DNA of 19,187 nt from JANPBY01 sp031430645 (GTDB taxonomy: Bacteria > Actinomycetota > Actinomycetes > DATJPE01). The notes under the pieces were generated by a model, which searched no databases, was not told the DNA's origin, and saw only the letters and a program-made list of their open reading frames with translations. The position numbers and the translations under genes are program-made. The stretch lies in contig JANPBY010000082.1 of NCBI GenBank assembly GCA_031430645.1, positions 1 through 19,187 on the forward strand, in the 5' to 3' direction. Of this stretch, positions 1-7,080 are shown in pieces; the first letter of the stretch is position 1; the number at the start of each line of letters is the position of its first letter.

Positions 1-66
1 CGAACCCTCACACCCGAAGGCGACGGCTCCTAAGGCCGTTGCGTCTGCCTGTTCCGCCACTTCCGC
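1..66 (-). tRNA. tRNA-Leu (anticodon TAG), 3' end cut by the window edge
   Basis: Read on the minus strand, the sequence opens with the acceptor strand GCGGAAG (66 to 60). A D-arm follows, then an anticodon stem ACGGC/GCCGT around the 7-nt loop CTTAGGA, giving anticodon TAG. A long class II variable arm (CGCC TTCG GGTG) and the start of the T-arm (GAGGG TTCG) come next. About 20 nt are missing beyond position 1: the rest of the T-loop, the 3' acceptor strand and any CCA. The 5' end lies 10 nt after the MFS transporter stop codon on the same strand. The class II variable arm and TAG anticodon fit leucine. Confidence 0.93.
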
Positions 67-76
67 TGCGTGCTGC

Positions 77-1297
77 TCAGCCTAGACGGCGGCCGTACGT
101 CCACAGGGCGGCCGAGGCGAACGCGGCGACGGTCCCGCTGATCAGCAGGGGAACGACGCCTCCTCCGGGGCCGACATTCCACAGCAGGCCCGCCCAGATG
201 CCGGCGATCAGGATTCCGGCTCCGTTGAACCCCTGGAAGGCTCCCTGCGCCCGCCCCCGGCTGGTCGGCGGTGCCAACGACGACACCCAGGCCTTGCCGA
301 CGCCGTCCGTGCACCCGTTGAACCCGCCGTACAGCACGAGCACCACGAGCACGAGCGGGCCACTGTCGAGCAGACCGAGCCCGAGATAGCCGATTGCGAA
401 GAACGCGAGGCCGATCGCGTAGACGCGAGCGCGCGGCATCCGGTCCGAGAGGCTGCCGGCTGGGAAGGAGATCGCTGTGTAGGCGAGGTTGTAGAGCGCG
501 TAGCCACCGACCACCTCTGCCGTGGACCAGCCGAGCTCGGAGAGCCGCAGCAGCACGAGCACATCGGGGAAGTTCACCAGTGCGAAACCTGCGAGGACGC
601 CGATGACTCGTCGGACCTCGGGGCCGAGCGGTACGGCTGGCGCTGCCGGCACTCGCTTTGGTGCCTCGGCAGGAGTGGCCGTCTTAGGGGTTCGTGCGGG
701 GGTTGCACTCCCTGGATCCTCGTCCCGTTTGGGCTCGCGGATCAGTAGGACGAGCAACGCTGAGGCGACGGCAGGGATGACGGCGAGCCAGAGCACCTGA
801 CGCAGGTCGTCATCGAGCAAGGTGAGAGCCGCCAGGGCGATGAGAGGTCCGATGACCGCGCCGGCGGTGTCCATCGCTCGGTGGAAGCCAAACGCCTTCC
901 CCAGCGCCTCTGGTGGCACGGAGTCAGCGATTAGGGCATCGCGCGGGGATCCGCGGATCCCCTTGCCGGTGCGATCCACCAGGCGACCGACCAAGACCAC
1001 CGGCCAGACCCACGCTGCAGCAACGATCACCTTGCCGAGGGCGGCGAGGGAGTAGCCCGCAAGGACCAGTGGACGTCGTCCGATCCGGTCGGAGCTGCGC
1101 CCGGAGACGTACCCCACCAGGGCTGCGACCCCGGTGGCTGCCCCCTCGACGAAACCGAGGACCACTGGCGGCGCAGCGAGCGTGCCGGTCAGGAGGAGGG
1201 GGAGGAGGGGATAGACCAGCTCGCTCGCGGCGTCCTGCATGAACGACACGAGGGAGACGACGACCAGCGTCCGGGTCATCCATCCGGGCCGCCGCAC
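77..1297 (-). CDS. MFS transporter, 12-TM efflux-type permease
   Basis: This 406-residue protein has alternating hydrophobic segments throughout, the usual size for a 12-helix major facilitator permease. The family's loop 2-3 motif is visible as GRSSDRIGRRPLV (about residues 66-78). A second conserved stretch, DRTGKGIRGSPRDALIADS (about 108-126), is typical of a group of uncharacterised MFS proteins. A hydrophilic, Pro/Ala/Thr-rich central loop (about 190-225) separates the two six-helix halves. The GTG start at 1297 is favoured because GAGAAGG lies 7 nt upstream; an in-frame ATG at 1279 has no Shine-Dalgarno sequence. Substrate cannot be read from sequence; drug or metabolite export driven by protons is the family expectation. 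tRNA-Leu follows directly. Confidence 0.9.
   Translation of the reverse strand: MRRPGWMTRTLVVVSLVSFMQDAASELVYPLLPLLLTGTLAAPPVVLGFVEGAATGVAALVGYVSGRSSDRIGRRPLVLAGYSLAALGKVIVAAAWVWPVVLVGRLVDRTGKGIRGSPRDALIADSVPPEALGKAFGFHRAMDTAGAVIGPLIALAALTLLDDDLRQVLWLAVIPAVASALLVLLIREPKRDEDPGSATPARTPKTATPAEAPKRVPAAPAVPLGPEVRRVIGVLAGFALVNFPDVLVLLRLSELGWSTAEVVGGYALYNLAYTAISFPAGSLSDRMPRARVYAIGLAFFAIGYLGLGLLDSGPLVLVVLVLYGGFNGCTDGVGKAWVSSLAPPTSRGRAQGAFQGFNGAGILIAGIWAGLLWNVGPGGGVVPLLISGTVAAFASAALWTYGRRLG
79..84 (-). promoter_or_regulatory. Putative -10 element of tRNA-Leu inside the MFS stop region
   Basis: On the minus strand TAGGCT spans the last sense codons and first stop bases of the MFS gene (CTA GGC TGA). 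It lies 12 nt before the tRNA 5' end, a normal distance for a tRNA promoter. No convincing TTGACA-like -35 is visible 16-18 nt upstream, so this is a -10-only call. Confidence 0.45.
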
Positions 1298-1333
1298 GCC
1301 GACACCTTCTCAGGTGGGGCGGTAGATCCTCCG

Positions 1334-1379
1334 GCGCACGTCCGTGTCGACCTGCCACCCCTTGGTACCGGACGTGCGC
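1334..1379. repeat. 11-bp inverted repeat in the MFS/membrane-protein divergent region
   Basis: GCGCACGTCCG (1334-1344) and CGGACGTGCGC (1369-1379) are perfect reverse complements separated by 24 nt. They lie between two divergent genes whose starts are 123 nt apart. The repeat could be a paired regulator site or a transcript hairpin; nothing in the window identifies a regulator for it. Confidence 0.4.
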
Positions 1380-1420
1380 GGTAACGGTTTCGGAACGGTG
1401 CCTCTGGCAACATCGAGCAG

Positions 1421-2596
1421 GTGGAAGACCGACAGGGGATACCCGTGTCCTCACGGCGAGCGGGTGGGTCCGCTGGCCGGCTGAACCACGTCCTCCTGCT
1501 GGTGGCCGTCCTGACCCTCGTCGTCGACCTGGTGCTGGTGCTCGTCCGCGGATTGTCGGCCGGGGACCTGGTCGCCCTCGCGTTGCCGATCAGCTTCCTG
1601 GCCGTTGGTTGGCTGATCCTTCACCGCTACCCCGACCACGTCGAGGGGCGGCTTCTCCTCGTCATCGGCCTAGCGTGGTCAGCCGACATCAGCCTGCCCT
1701 TCGACGGCGGCTGGGTCGTTCCGGTGGGTCTGATGGGGACCCACCTGCTGCTCCGCTACCCCGACGGTCGGCTGCCGTCGAGCCGCTGGCGCTGGTTCGC
1801 CCGCTGGTGCACGTTGATGATCATCGTCTTGACCGTGACGGTCACCACAGGGTCACGGGTCACGTCACAGGGAGCCCCGAACCCCGCCTTCGTCCCGTGG
1901 ACGCAGGGCCTTACGTTCTTGTTAATCGCGTTCCCGCTCAGTCTGCTGGTGAGCGTCGGGTCGGTCATCGTCCGGTACCGCCGGTCCTCGATGCTGGCCC
2001 GCACCCAGATTCGCTGGCTGGCTGCAGCCGCGAGTGTCATCGTCGTCGTGTTCTGCACAGCGCAGGTCGTCACGTTCACCTACGACGCCTGGAACAACAT
2101 CGACAGCGCCAATTCGAGATTCTTCGAGGATCGATACCCAGTGTGGTTGCTGACCCTCCAGATGGCTGTGCTGCTCTCGTTCCTGCTGATCCCGGCCGCC
2201 TTCGGGATCGCGATCCTGCGTTATCGCCTGTACGACATCGACCGGATCATCAGCCGTACGACCTCCTACGCCATCGTCACCGGTCTGCTGCTGGCCACCT
2301 ACGCGACAGTGGTCGCGACAGCCACCCGGGTGCTGGCCACCGAGCAGCCCTTGGCCGTGGCGGGGGCGACCCTAATCGTGGCGGCCCTGGCCCGGCCGGT
2401 GCTGCGACGGGTGCAGTCCGTGGTCGACCGGCGATTCAACCGTTCGCGCTACGACGCCGTGCAGACCGTGGACGCCTTCGGGGCACGAATCCGGAACCAG
2501 GTCGATCCCGACCACGTGAGGAAAGACCTCGTCGCTGTCGTGAACACCACCCTTCAGCCAGACAGGGTGGCGCTCTGGATCCGGACGCCGATCTGA
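1421..2596 (+). CDS. Polytopic membrane protein, sensor-kinase-like without a kinase domain
   Basis: The 391-residue protein has roughly eight or nine hydrophobic segments between residues 22 and 325. A cytoplasmic tail follows with the sequence RRVQSVVDRRFNRSRYDAVQTV. That juxtamembrane sequence and the upstream RYRLYDIDRIISRTTSYA are characteristic of actinobacterial two-component kinases, where GAF and HisKA_3/HATPase domains follow. Here the protein stops at VALWIRTPI, before any kinase domain, at a TGA in ordinary sequence with no kinase remnant downstream. Stand-alone versions are common, so this is probably not a truncation. The start is GTG with no Shine-Dalgarno sequence; CAACAT at 1408-1413 lies 7 nt before it and could be a leaderless -10. 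Role: possibly a signal input partner; unproven. Confidence 0.75.
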   Translation: MEDRQGIPVSSRRAGGSAGRLNHVLLLVAVLTLVVDLVLVLVRGLSAGDLVALALPISFLAVGWLILHRYPDHVEGRLLLVIGLAWSADISLPFDGGWVVPVGLMGTHLLLRYPDGRLPSSRWRWFARWCTLMIIVLTVTVTTGSRVTSQGAPNPAFVPWTQGLTFLLIAFPLSLLVSVGSVIVRYRRSSMLARTQIRWLAAAASVIVVVFCTAQVVTFTYDAWNNIDSANSRFFEDRYPVWLLTLQMAVLLSFLLIPAAFGIAILRYRLYDIDRIISRTTSYAIVTGLLLATYATVVATATRVLATEQPLAVAGATLIVAALARPVLRRVQSVVDRRFNRSRYDAVQTVDAFGARIRNQVDPDHVRKDLVAVVNTTLQPDRVALWIRTPI

Positions 2597-2622
2597 GCTG
2601 GATGCGTGAGATGAGTCCCCGA

Positions 2623-2650
2623 AACCCCGCCAAGAAGGGGGGGAAGGGGT
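2623..2650. terminator. Weak C/G-rich stem between convergent genes
   Basis: The 64-nt gap between the membrane-protein gene and the convergent peroxiredoxin gene carries CCCC GCCAAGAA GGGG and neighbouring C- and G-runs able to form short stems. There is no T-tract. This is the only terminator-like structure in the gap and is a weak one. Confidence 0.25.
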
Positions 2651-2660
2651 CCTTGCACCC

Positions 2661-3128
2661 CTACAGGGCGAGGTCGCGGCGGAGCTTGGCGACGTGGCCT
2701 GTTGCTTTCACGTTGTATTGCGCGAGCTCGAGGCGGCCGTCAGCGCCGACGACGAACGTTGAGCGGATCACTCCGGTCACGGTCTTGCCATAGAGCTGTT
2801 TCTCGCCGTAGGCGCCGTACGCCAATAACACCTCGCGGGAGGGGTCGGACAGCACCGGGAACGTAAGCCCCTCGGCAGCACGGAACTTCGCGAGCTTCTC
2901 CGGCTGGTCCGGTGAGATGCCCACGACGTTCAGCCCGGCGGCGGCCAGGGCCGCGAGCGAGTCGCGGAAGTCGCAGGCCTGGGTTGTGCAGCCGGGGGTC
3001 ATCGCCGTCGGATAGAAGTAGACGATCACGCGCCGGCCCGCATAGTCGGCCAGCGAGACGACCACGCCGTCAGCATCGGTCAGCGAAAAGGCAGGTGCCA
3101 CATCGCCGACCGCCAACCTGGTGCTCAA
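2661..3128 (-). CDS. bcp: Thioredoxin-dependent peroxiredoxin, BCP/PrxQ type
   Basis: A 155-residue thiol peroxidase that reduces H2O2 and organic hydroperoxides in the cytoplasm. The active-site segment is PTAMTPGCTTQACDFRD. The peroxidatic Cys47 and a second Cys52 five residues later are the PrxQ arrangement for an intramolecular disulfide, recycled by thioredoxin in known members. The N-terminus (GDVAPAFSLTDADG) and length match the family. The start is a TTG at 3128, preceded by AGGAG with a 5-nt spacer. A longer in-frame extension to 3221 would run into the permease gene and has no family resemblance. The TTG lies one base after the permease TGA, and the AGGAG is inside the permease's last codons. 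Translation is therefore probably coupled to the metal importer. Confidence 0.93.
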   Translation of the reverse strand: MSTRLAVGDVAPAFSLTDADGVVVSLADYAGRRVIVYFYPTAMTPGCTTQACDFRDSLAALAAAGLNVVGISPDQPEKLAKFRAAEGLTFPVLSDPSREVLLAYGAYGEKQLYGKTVTGVIRSTFVVGADGRLELAQYNVKATGHVAKLRRDLAL

Positions 3129-3129
3129 T

Positions 3130-4035
3130 TCAGCTCCTGAGCATTGCGGGTGATGCCGGCGCCGGCGCCAGGACTTCTTCGTGGGCGTCCATTCCGGCGG
3201 TCCGACGCAGGCCGCGTCCACCGGTGAAGGTCAGCGTCAGACAGAACAACGCTGCGCCGGTGAGCACGATCATCGTGCCCGAGGGAACGGCTGCGTAGTA
3301 GCTGGCGTACATGCCGATCAAACCGCAGGCGGCGCCGATCCCGGTTGAGAGGAACAGCATCCGGCCGAAGGACTCGGTGAGCATCCGGGCCACCACGGCC
3401 GGGATCACGAGCATCGCAGCGACCAGCGTCACCCCGATGACGGTCAGCGTCGAGAGGATGGCAAGGGAAAGGATCACCATCAAGTAGGAGTCCGTACGCG
3501 CCACGTTGACCCCGGAGACGTTGGCGACCTCCGGGTCGAACGTCGCGAAGAGCAGCTGGCGGTAGCGGAAGAAGACGAACCCCGCCGTGAGAGCGCTGAC
3601 GGCGAGCAGCGCGCCGATCTGGGTCATGTTGATTCCGAGAATGCTGCCGAACAATGCGTTGTCGAAGCTCACTCCACGCGAGCCGAAGCGGGAGATCAAG
3701 GCGATGCCAAGGGCGAAGGATGCTGTCGTGATCACGCCGATCGCTGCGTCAGCGCCGATGCTCCGGCGTCGCGTGACCGCGTTGATGGCCAAGGCCGAAG
3801 CGATGCCCCATACGCCGGCGCCGATCAGATAAAACGAGCTAGCCAACAACTGGCTGGCGGCAAAGCCGCCGAAGATCGCGTGGGAGAGCCCGTGGCCGAT
3901 ATAGCTCATGCCGCGCAACGTGATGTAGACGCCGATGAAGCCGAGCAGCGCCCCCGACACGGTCGCGACGACCAGGCCCTTTTGGAAGAAGGCGTAGCTG
4001 AGCGGTCCGAGAAGGGTGTTCAGCAGGTCAGTCAT
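3130..4035 (-). CDS. Zinc/manganese-type ABC transporter permease (ABC-3 family)
   Basis: A 301-residue inner-membrane permease with eight or nine hydrophobic segments. It matches the ABC-3 (ZnuB/MntB/TroC) family, which moves Zn2+, Mn2+ or Fe2+ delivered by a cluster 9 binding protein. The visible family stretch is YITLRGMSYIGHGLSHAIFG near residue 45, followed by helices interrupted by short Arg-rich loops. The cytoplasmic tail (about 270-301) is hydrophilic. The ATG overlaps the ATPase stop by 4 nt (ATGA), and the stop sits one base before the peroxiredoxin TTG. Metal specificity cannot be assigned from the permease. Confidence 0.93.
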   Translation of the reverse strand: MTDLLNTLLGPLSYAFFQKGLVVATVSGALLGFIGVYITLRGMSYIGHGLSHAIFGGFAASQLLASSFYLIGAGVWGIASALAINAVTRRRSIGADAAIGVITTASFALGIALISRFGSRGVSFDNALFGSILGINMTQIGALLAVSALTAGFVFFRYRQLLFATFDPEVANVSGVNVARTDSYLMVILSLAILSTLTVIGVTLVAAMLVIPAVVARMLTESFGRMLFLSTGIGAACGLIGMYASYYAAVPSGTMIVLTGAALFCLTLTFTGGRGLRRTAGMDAHEEVLAPAPASPAMLRS

Positions 4036-4817
4036 GAGGCCGCGCTCCGCAGCCGGATCGGACCACCGTCGTCGACGACCACAGGCATCCCGAGATGTTG
4101 GAGGACCTCCATGCGTGCCCCGAACGTCGCTTCGAGGACGCTGGGAGTGATCACCTCATGTGGCGAGCCCTCGGCAACGATCGAGCCGTTGATGCACACC
4201 AGGTGCGGCAGGTGGGCTGCGATCCCGTTGAGGTCGTGCGTTGTGAGTACGACGGCGATGCCGTCCTGGTTGAGGTCACCGAGCAGATGGAGCATGTCGT
4301 GCCGGGTGGTCACATCGACACCAGAGGTCGGCTCGTCGAGCAGCAGGACGTCGGGTTCCCGCAGCAGAGCACGCGCGAGGAACATCCGTTGCTGCTGCCC
4401 GCCGGACAGTTGCCGGATGTGTCGGTGAGCCAGCTCGTGAATGCCCAACCGTTCGAGAACAGCGTGCACTTCGGCCCGCTCGCTGACACTCGCCCAGGGG
4501 ACTCGGCGATGGCTGGTCCGCGACATGAGGACACACTCGAAGACGGTCAGCGGGAACGACCAGTTCACTGTCTCGAGCTGCGGGACGTAGGCGAGGTCCA
4601 CGCCGGGAGCCCGGAGCAGCCGCCCCCCGGACAACGGGACTGCGCCCATCAACGCTCGCAGAAGGGTGGTCTTGCCAGATCCGCTGGGTCCGACCACTCC
4701 GACAAACGTGCCGCGGTCGACCGCGAAGGAGACGTTGCGGAGCACTGCCGCCTCGCCGTAGCGGACCGTCGCCCCCTGGAGGGCGAGGGAAGGCCCCATC
4801 GGCCTCGGCGCGGTCAT
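4032..4817 (-). CDS. Zinc/manganese-type ABC transporter ATP-binding protein
   Basis: A 261-residue ATPase with all ABC motifs: Walker A GPSGSGKTT (43-51), Q-loop at YVPQ (Q80), signature LSGGQQQRM (137-145), Walker B LLLDEP (158-163) and the switch histidine in TTHD (H194). The Q-loop context TVNWSFPLTVFECV resembles the metal-cluster ATPases (ZnuC/MntA/TroB type). It hydrolyses ATP at the inner face of the membrane to drive the ABC-3 permease encoded next. It overlaps both operon neighbours by 4 nt, so translation of all three transporter subunits is probably coupled. Confidence 0.95.
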   Translation of the reverse strand: MTAPRPMGPSLALQGATVRYGEAAVLRNVSFAVDRGTFVGVVGPSGSGKTTLLRALMGAVPLSGGRLLRAPGVDLAYVPQLETVNWSFPLTVFECVLMSRTSHRRVPWASVSERAEVHAVLERLGIHELAHRHIRQLSGGQQQRMFLARALLREPDVLLLDEPTSGVDVTTRHDMLHLLGDLNQDGIAVVLTTHDLNGIAAHLPHLVCINGSIVAEGSPHEVITPSVLEATFGARMEVLQHLGMPVVVDDGGPIRLRSAAS

Positions 4818-5866
4818 TGCGGGTAGGTCGCTCGGTCGGGAACTGTCGGTGTCGTGACGAGGGCGTCCAGCGTCGGAGCCGTACCACCGAGGCCAGTGAT
4901 CATGGTCTGGTAGTCGTAGCGCATCAGCCCGAGCCAGGAGTGCTCAGGGTCCCCCGGTGCACCGGGGAGATCGTCGTCGCGCAACGTGTCCTCATACCGC
5001 GCACCAGTAGCTCGACCGATCTCCTCTAGGACGGGGGAGGGGAAGACCTCCGAGCCAAAGATGGTGGGCACCTGCTGAGCCTTGACCTGATCGATGAGAT
5101 CGGCAACCTCGCGCGGGGTGGGGTCCTCAAAATTGTCCGGCTGTACGGCGCCGATCACGGTCCAGCCGTAGTTCTTCGCGAAGTAGGCATAGGCGTCGTG
5201 ATAGGTCAGCAGTGCTCGCGCTCCCGGAATGGACCCCTGGTCCTTTCGCAAGGCGTCACTGAGTTCGGTCGCCTGCTTCTCGAAAGCCCTGTAGTTGGCC
5301 GCATAAGTCGTGGCACCAGCTGGGTCTCGCCGGGTCAGGGTGTCTCGGGTGACCTCGGCGTACTTGATTGCGTAGAGCGGATCGGTCCAGAGGTGGGGGT
5401 TGGGCTTGCCTTCCTCCTTGGGGAAGGAGAAGTCATAGATCCAGTCCTCCTCAGGGAGAACGGTCGTGCCCAGCTCGACGACCTCGGCGCCGTCCTTGAG
5501 GTTCTGCTCGGCGAGCTCACGGGTGGGGTCTTCGAGCTTCAGCCCGTTGATGAACACAACATCGGCGGTGCTCAGCAGCTCAGCCACTTGGGGCGCCGGT
5601 TCGAAGGTGTGGCTGTTGACGCCTTCGGGGACGATTCCCTCGACCGAGATGCGATCGCCGCCGACCGCTGAAACGATGCTCGTGAGCGGAGCCACAGTCG
5701 TCGCCACCAAAAGTTTCGACCCGTCAGCGGGGTCCGTGGAGCTCGAAGACGCACACGCAGTCAGCCCCAGAAAGGCTACGGCGGCGAGGGCGCCCAGCCT
5801 GAACAGGACTGGCGGGGAAGCGGCGGGCAACAGGGTGGTCTCCTGACCTAGGGACTTGTTGCCCAT
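4814..5866 (-). CDS. Metal-binding lipoprotein of ABC transporter (cluster 9, ZnuA/TroA-like)
   Basis: A 350-residue secreted lipoprotein. A hydrophobic segment ends in the lipobox LTAC (lipidated Cys38), then the mature protein begins TVAPLTSIVSAVGGD. Likely metal ligands are H86 (SHTFEP), H148 (NPHLWTDP), H203 (TYHDAYAYF) and an acidic residue in DDD 277-279. His rather than Glu at the third position favours the zinc-type branch, although the His-rich loop common in ZnuA is absent. Start choice is open: ATG 5866 has no Shine-Dalgarno sequence, while a TTG at 5830 has AGGAG 9 nt upstream and would give a normal-length signal peptide, leaving the upstream palindrome in an untranslated leader. 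A reading frame open to 6388 is rejected because it crosses two genes. Confidence 0.9.
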   Translation of the reverse strand: MGNKSLGQETTLLPAASPPVLFRLGALAAVAFLGLTACASSSSTDPADGSKLLVATTVAPLTSIVSAVGGDRISVEGIVPEGVNSHTFEPAPQVAELLSTADVVFINGLKLEDPTRELAEQNLKDGAEVVELGTTVLPEEDWIYDFSFPKEEGKPNPHLWTDPLYAIKYAEVTRDTLTRRDPAGATTYAANYRAFEKQATELSDALRKDQGSIPGARALLTYHDAYAYFAKNYGWTVIGAVQPDNFEDPTPREVADLIDQVKAQQVPTIFGSEVFPSPVLEEIGRATGARYEDTLRDDDLPGAPGDPEHSWLGLMRYDYQTMITGLGGTAPTLDALVTTPTVPDRATYPQ

Positions 5867-5875
5867 AATATGCAA
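5859..5875. promoter_or_regulatory. AT-rich imperfect palindrome, candidate metal-regulator operator
   Basis: The 17-bp element has the form TTGCnnATnATnnGCAA. It is strikingly AT-rich for this genome and lies at the very 5' end of the metal importer operon. Its TATTAT-like core could also be the -10. Zur, Fur and MntR-type repressors bind such palindromes next to these operons. The sequence does not match the TGAAAATNATTTTCA actinobacterial Zur consensus closely, so the regulator is not assigned. Confidence 0.4.
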
Positions 5876-5929
5876 TAGCGCAAGAAGTGCACCTTGGGAG
5901 TGCTGTCGCCCCGCATTCGTCGCCTTCGC

Positions 5930-5935
5930 TACGGT
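5930..5935 (+). promoter_or_regulatory. Putative -10 (TACGGT) for a leaderless DUF3618 mRNA
   Basis: TACGGT is followed by exactly six bases and then the GTG start at 5942. Transcription would begin at or next to the start codon. No -35 is recognisable. Confidence 0.45.
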
Positions 5936-5941
5936 GGATGG

Positions 5942-6211
5942 GTGACCGAGTCGGAAATCGAAACCCCAGCGAAGCCCGCACCCCGCCGCACGCCCAAAGA
6001 GGTGAGCGCCGAGCTCGAGACCGCGCGACTGAGCCTGGTGGCCAACGTCGATGCCCTCCAGGAGTACGTCAAGCCCGCCAACGTCTTGGATCGCGGGGTC
6101 GGGCGGTTCCAGCGGATCTACTTCTCCGACGACGGCGCCCCCAACGTCCGCAACCTCGCGATCACCTTTGGAGTGATTGCGATTTACGTGCTCTATCGCG
6201 TCCGCCGGTAG
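5942..6211 (+). CDS. DUF3618 family membrane-anchored protein
   Basis: An 89-residue protein. After a Pro/Ala/Arg-rich N-terminus comes the DUF3618 signature (about 20-52): KEVSAELETARLSLVANVDAL, a predicted amphipathic helix. A single C-terminal membrane helix follows (about 71-86, LAITFGVIAIYVLYRV) with a basic end. The function of DUF3618 is unknown; many occur near membrane-stress genes. The GTG at 5942 is preferred over an ATG at 5894 because the extra 16 residues are Arg-rich and atypical and TACGGT sits just before the GTG. The gene is divergent from the metal importer and runs toward the DUF427 gene, 6 nt downstream. Confidence 0.85.
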   Translation: MTESEIETPAKPAPRRTPKEVSAELETARLSLVANVDALQEYVKPANVLDRGVGRFQRIYFSDDGAPNVRNLAITFGVIAIYVLYRVRR

Positions 6212-6217
6212 CCGCTG

Positions 6218-6721
6218 GTGCCACCGCGTGGAGTCATCCCTGAGGTTCCCGCTGTCGGTCAAGAGTCCGCGTGGGACTACCCGCGGCCACCAGCCGTGCA
6301 GCCGTCCGCCCGCCGAGTGATTGTCGAGCTCGGCGGCGTCGTCGTGCTTGAGACGACCCGCGCCGTCCGGGTCCTGGAGACCAGCCACCCGCCTTCGTGG
6401 TATCTCCCGATGGCTGATTTTGCGCCGGGCGCGCTACAGCCGGGGGAAGGTACGTCGTACTGCGAATACAAGGGCAATGCCGTCTATTGGGACCTTGTCG
6501 GTGGTGAGCGATCCGTGCGGGCGGTGGCGTGGTCCTACCCGCGTCCGACAGCTGCCTTCGAAACCCTCACCGGCTACGTGGCGCTCTACCCCGGCCGCGT
6601 GGATCGGGTGACCGTCGACGGCGAGGTCGTACGGCCGCAGGACGGTGGTTTCTACGGAGGATGGGTCACCGACGACGTGGTCGGCCCCTTCAAAGGGGGC
6701 CCAGGCACCGTCGGCTGGTAG
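6218..6721 (+). CDS. DUF427 domain-containing protein
   Basis: A 167-residue soluble protein with one DUF427 fold. Visible conserved segments are SAWDYPRPPAV (18-28), the strand RVIVELGGVVVLETTRAVRVLE, the SHPPSWYLP motif, and the core GTSYCEYKGNAVYWDL. The WSYPRPTAAFETLTGYVALYP segment near the C-terminus is typical. DUF427 proteins have a small beta-rich fold of unknown biochemical role and are frequent in actinobacteria. The start is GTG, 6 nt after the DUF3618 stop and without a clear Shine-Dalgarno sequence, so co-transcription and reinitiation are likely. Confidence 0.9.
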   Translation: MPPRGVIPEVPAVGQESAWDYPRPPAVQPSARRVIVELGGVVVLETTRAVRVLETSHPPSWYLPMADFAPGALQPGEGTSYCEYKGNAVYWDLVGGERSVRAVAWSYPRPTAAFETLTGYVALYPGRVDRVTVDGEVVRPQDGGFYGGWVTDDVVGPFKGGPGTVGW

Positions 6722-6731
6722 CCGCATCACC

Positions 6732-6737
6732 TACGCT
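6732..6737 (+). promoter_or_regulatory. Putative -10 (TACGCT) for a leaderless GroES-like mRNA
   Basis: TACGCT, six bases, then GTG at 6744: the same spacing as before the DUF3618 gene. It lies 10 nt after the DUF427 stop, implying a separate internal promoter. Confidence 0.45.
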
Positions 6738-6743
6738 CGGCAC

Positions 6744-7070
6744 GTGCCCGACGCGTCCGCGCTGCCGATCAAGCTGCTTCACGACCGGGTCCTCGTTGCC
6801 CTCGATGGGGACGCTGGGGAACGACGGTCGAGCGGCGGCATCGTGATCCCCGCGACGGCCGCTGTTGGTCGGCGGCTCTCGTGGGCGAAGGTCGTCGGCA
6901 CCGGCCAGAACGTGCGCACCATCGAGCTCGGTGACCGGGTGCTCTTCGACCCCGAGGACCACGCCGAGGTCGAGCTGCACGGAGCGACGTACCTCATGCT
7001 GCGCGAACGCGATGTCCACGCGGTGGCGTCCAGCCGCGTCACTGACGCCGACACCGGCCTCTACCTCTGA
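6744..7070 (+). CDS. GroES-like (Cpn10-fold) protein with shortened roof loop
   Basis: A 108-residue protein with the Cpn10 pattern: LLHDRVLVAL (11-20), a mobile-loop-like segment ending GGIVIP (31-36), AKVVGTG (48-54), LGDRVLF (62-68) and ATYLMLRERDVHAV. The segment between VGTG and LGD is seven residues (QNVRTIE), against about fourteen in E. coli GroES, so the tip of the roof beta-hairpin appears to be missing. The main groES is expected elsewhere with groEL; none is in this window, so this is probably an accessory paralogue. Whether it caps GroEL is unknown. An in-frame start at 6645 overlaps the DUF427 gene and adds an unrelated tail. Confidence 0.82.
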   Translation: MPDASALPIKLLHDRVLVALDGDAGERRSSGGIVIPATAAVGRRLSWAKVVGTGQNVRTIELGDRVLFDPEDHAEVELHGATYLMLRERDVHAVASSRVTDADTGLYL

Positions 7071-7080
7071 CCCTCCCTTT

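Noticed and set aside
1392..1420. ECF-type promoter look-alike (GGAAC, 17 nt, CGAG) before the sensor-like gene
   Set aside because: The -10 half is a poor match and the motif is short; chance is likely in this base composition.
1609..2793. 394-codon plus-strand frame overlapping the sensor-like gene
   Set aside because: Shadow frame rich in Arg, Pro and Gly that also crosses into the antisense of the peroxiredoxin gene.
5867..6388. In-frame N-terminal extension of the metal-binding lipoprotein (174 codons)
   Set aside because: It would be antisense to the DUF3618 and DUF427 genes and would destroy the lipoprotein signal peptide.
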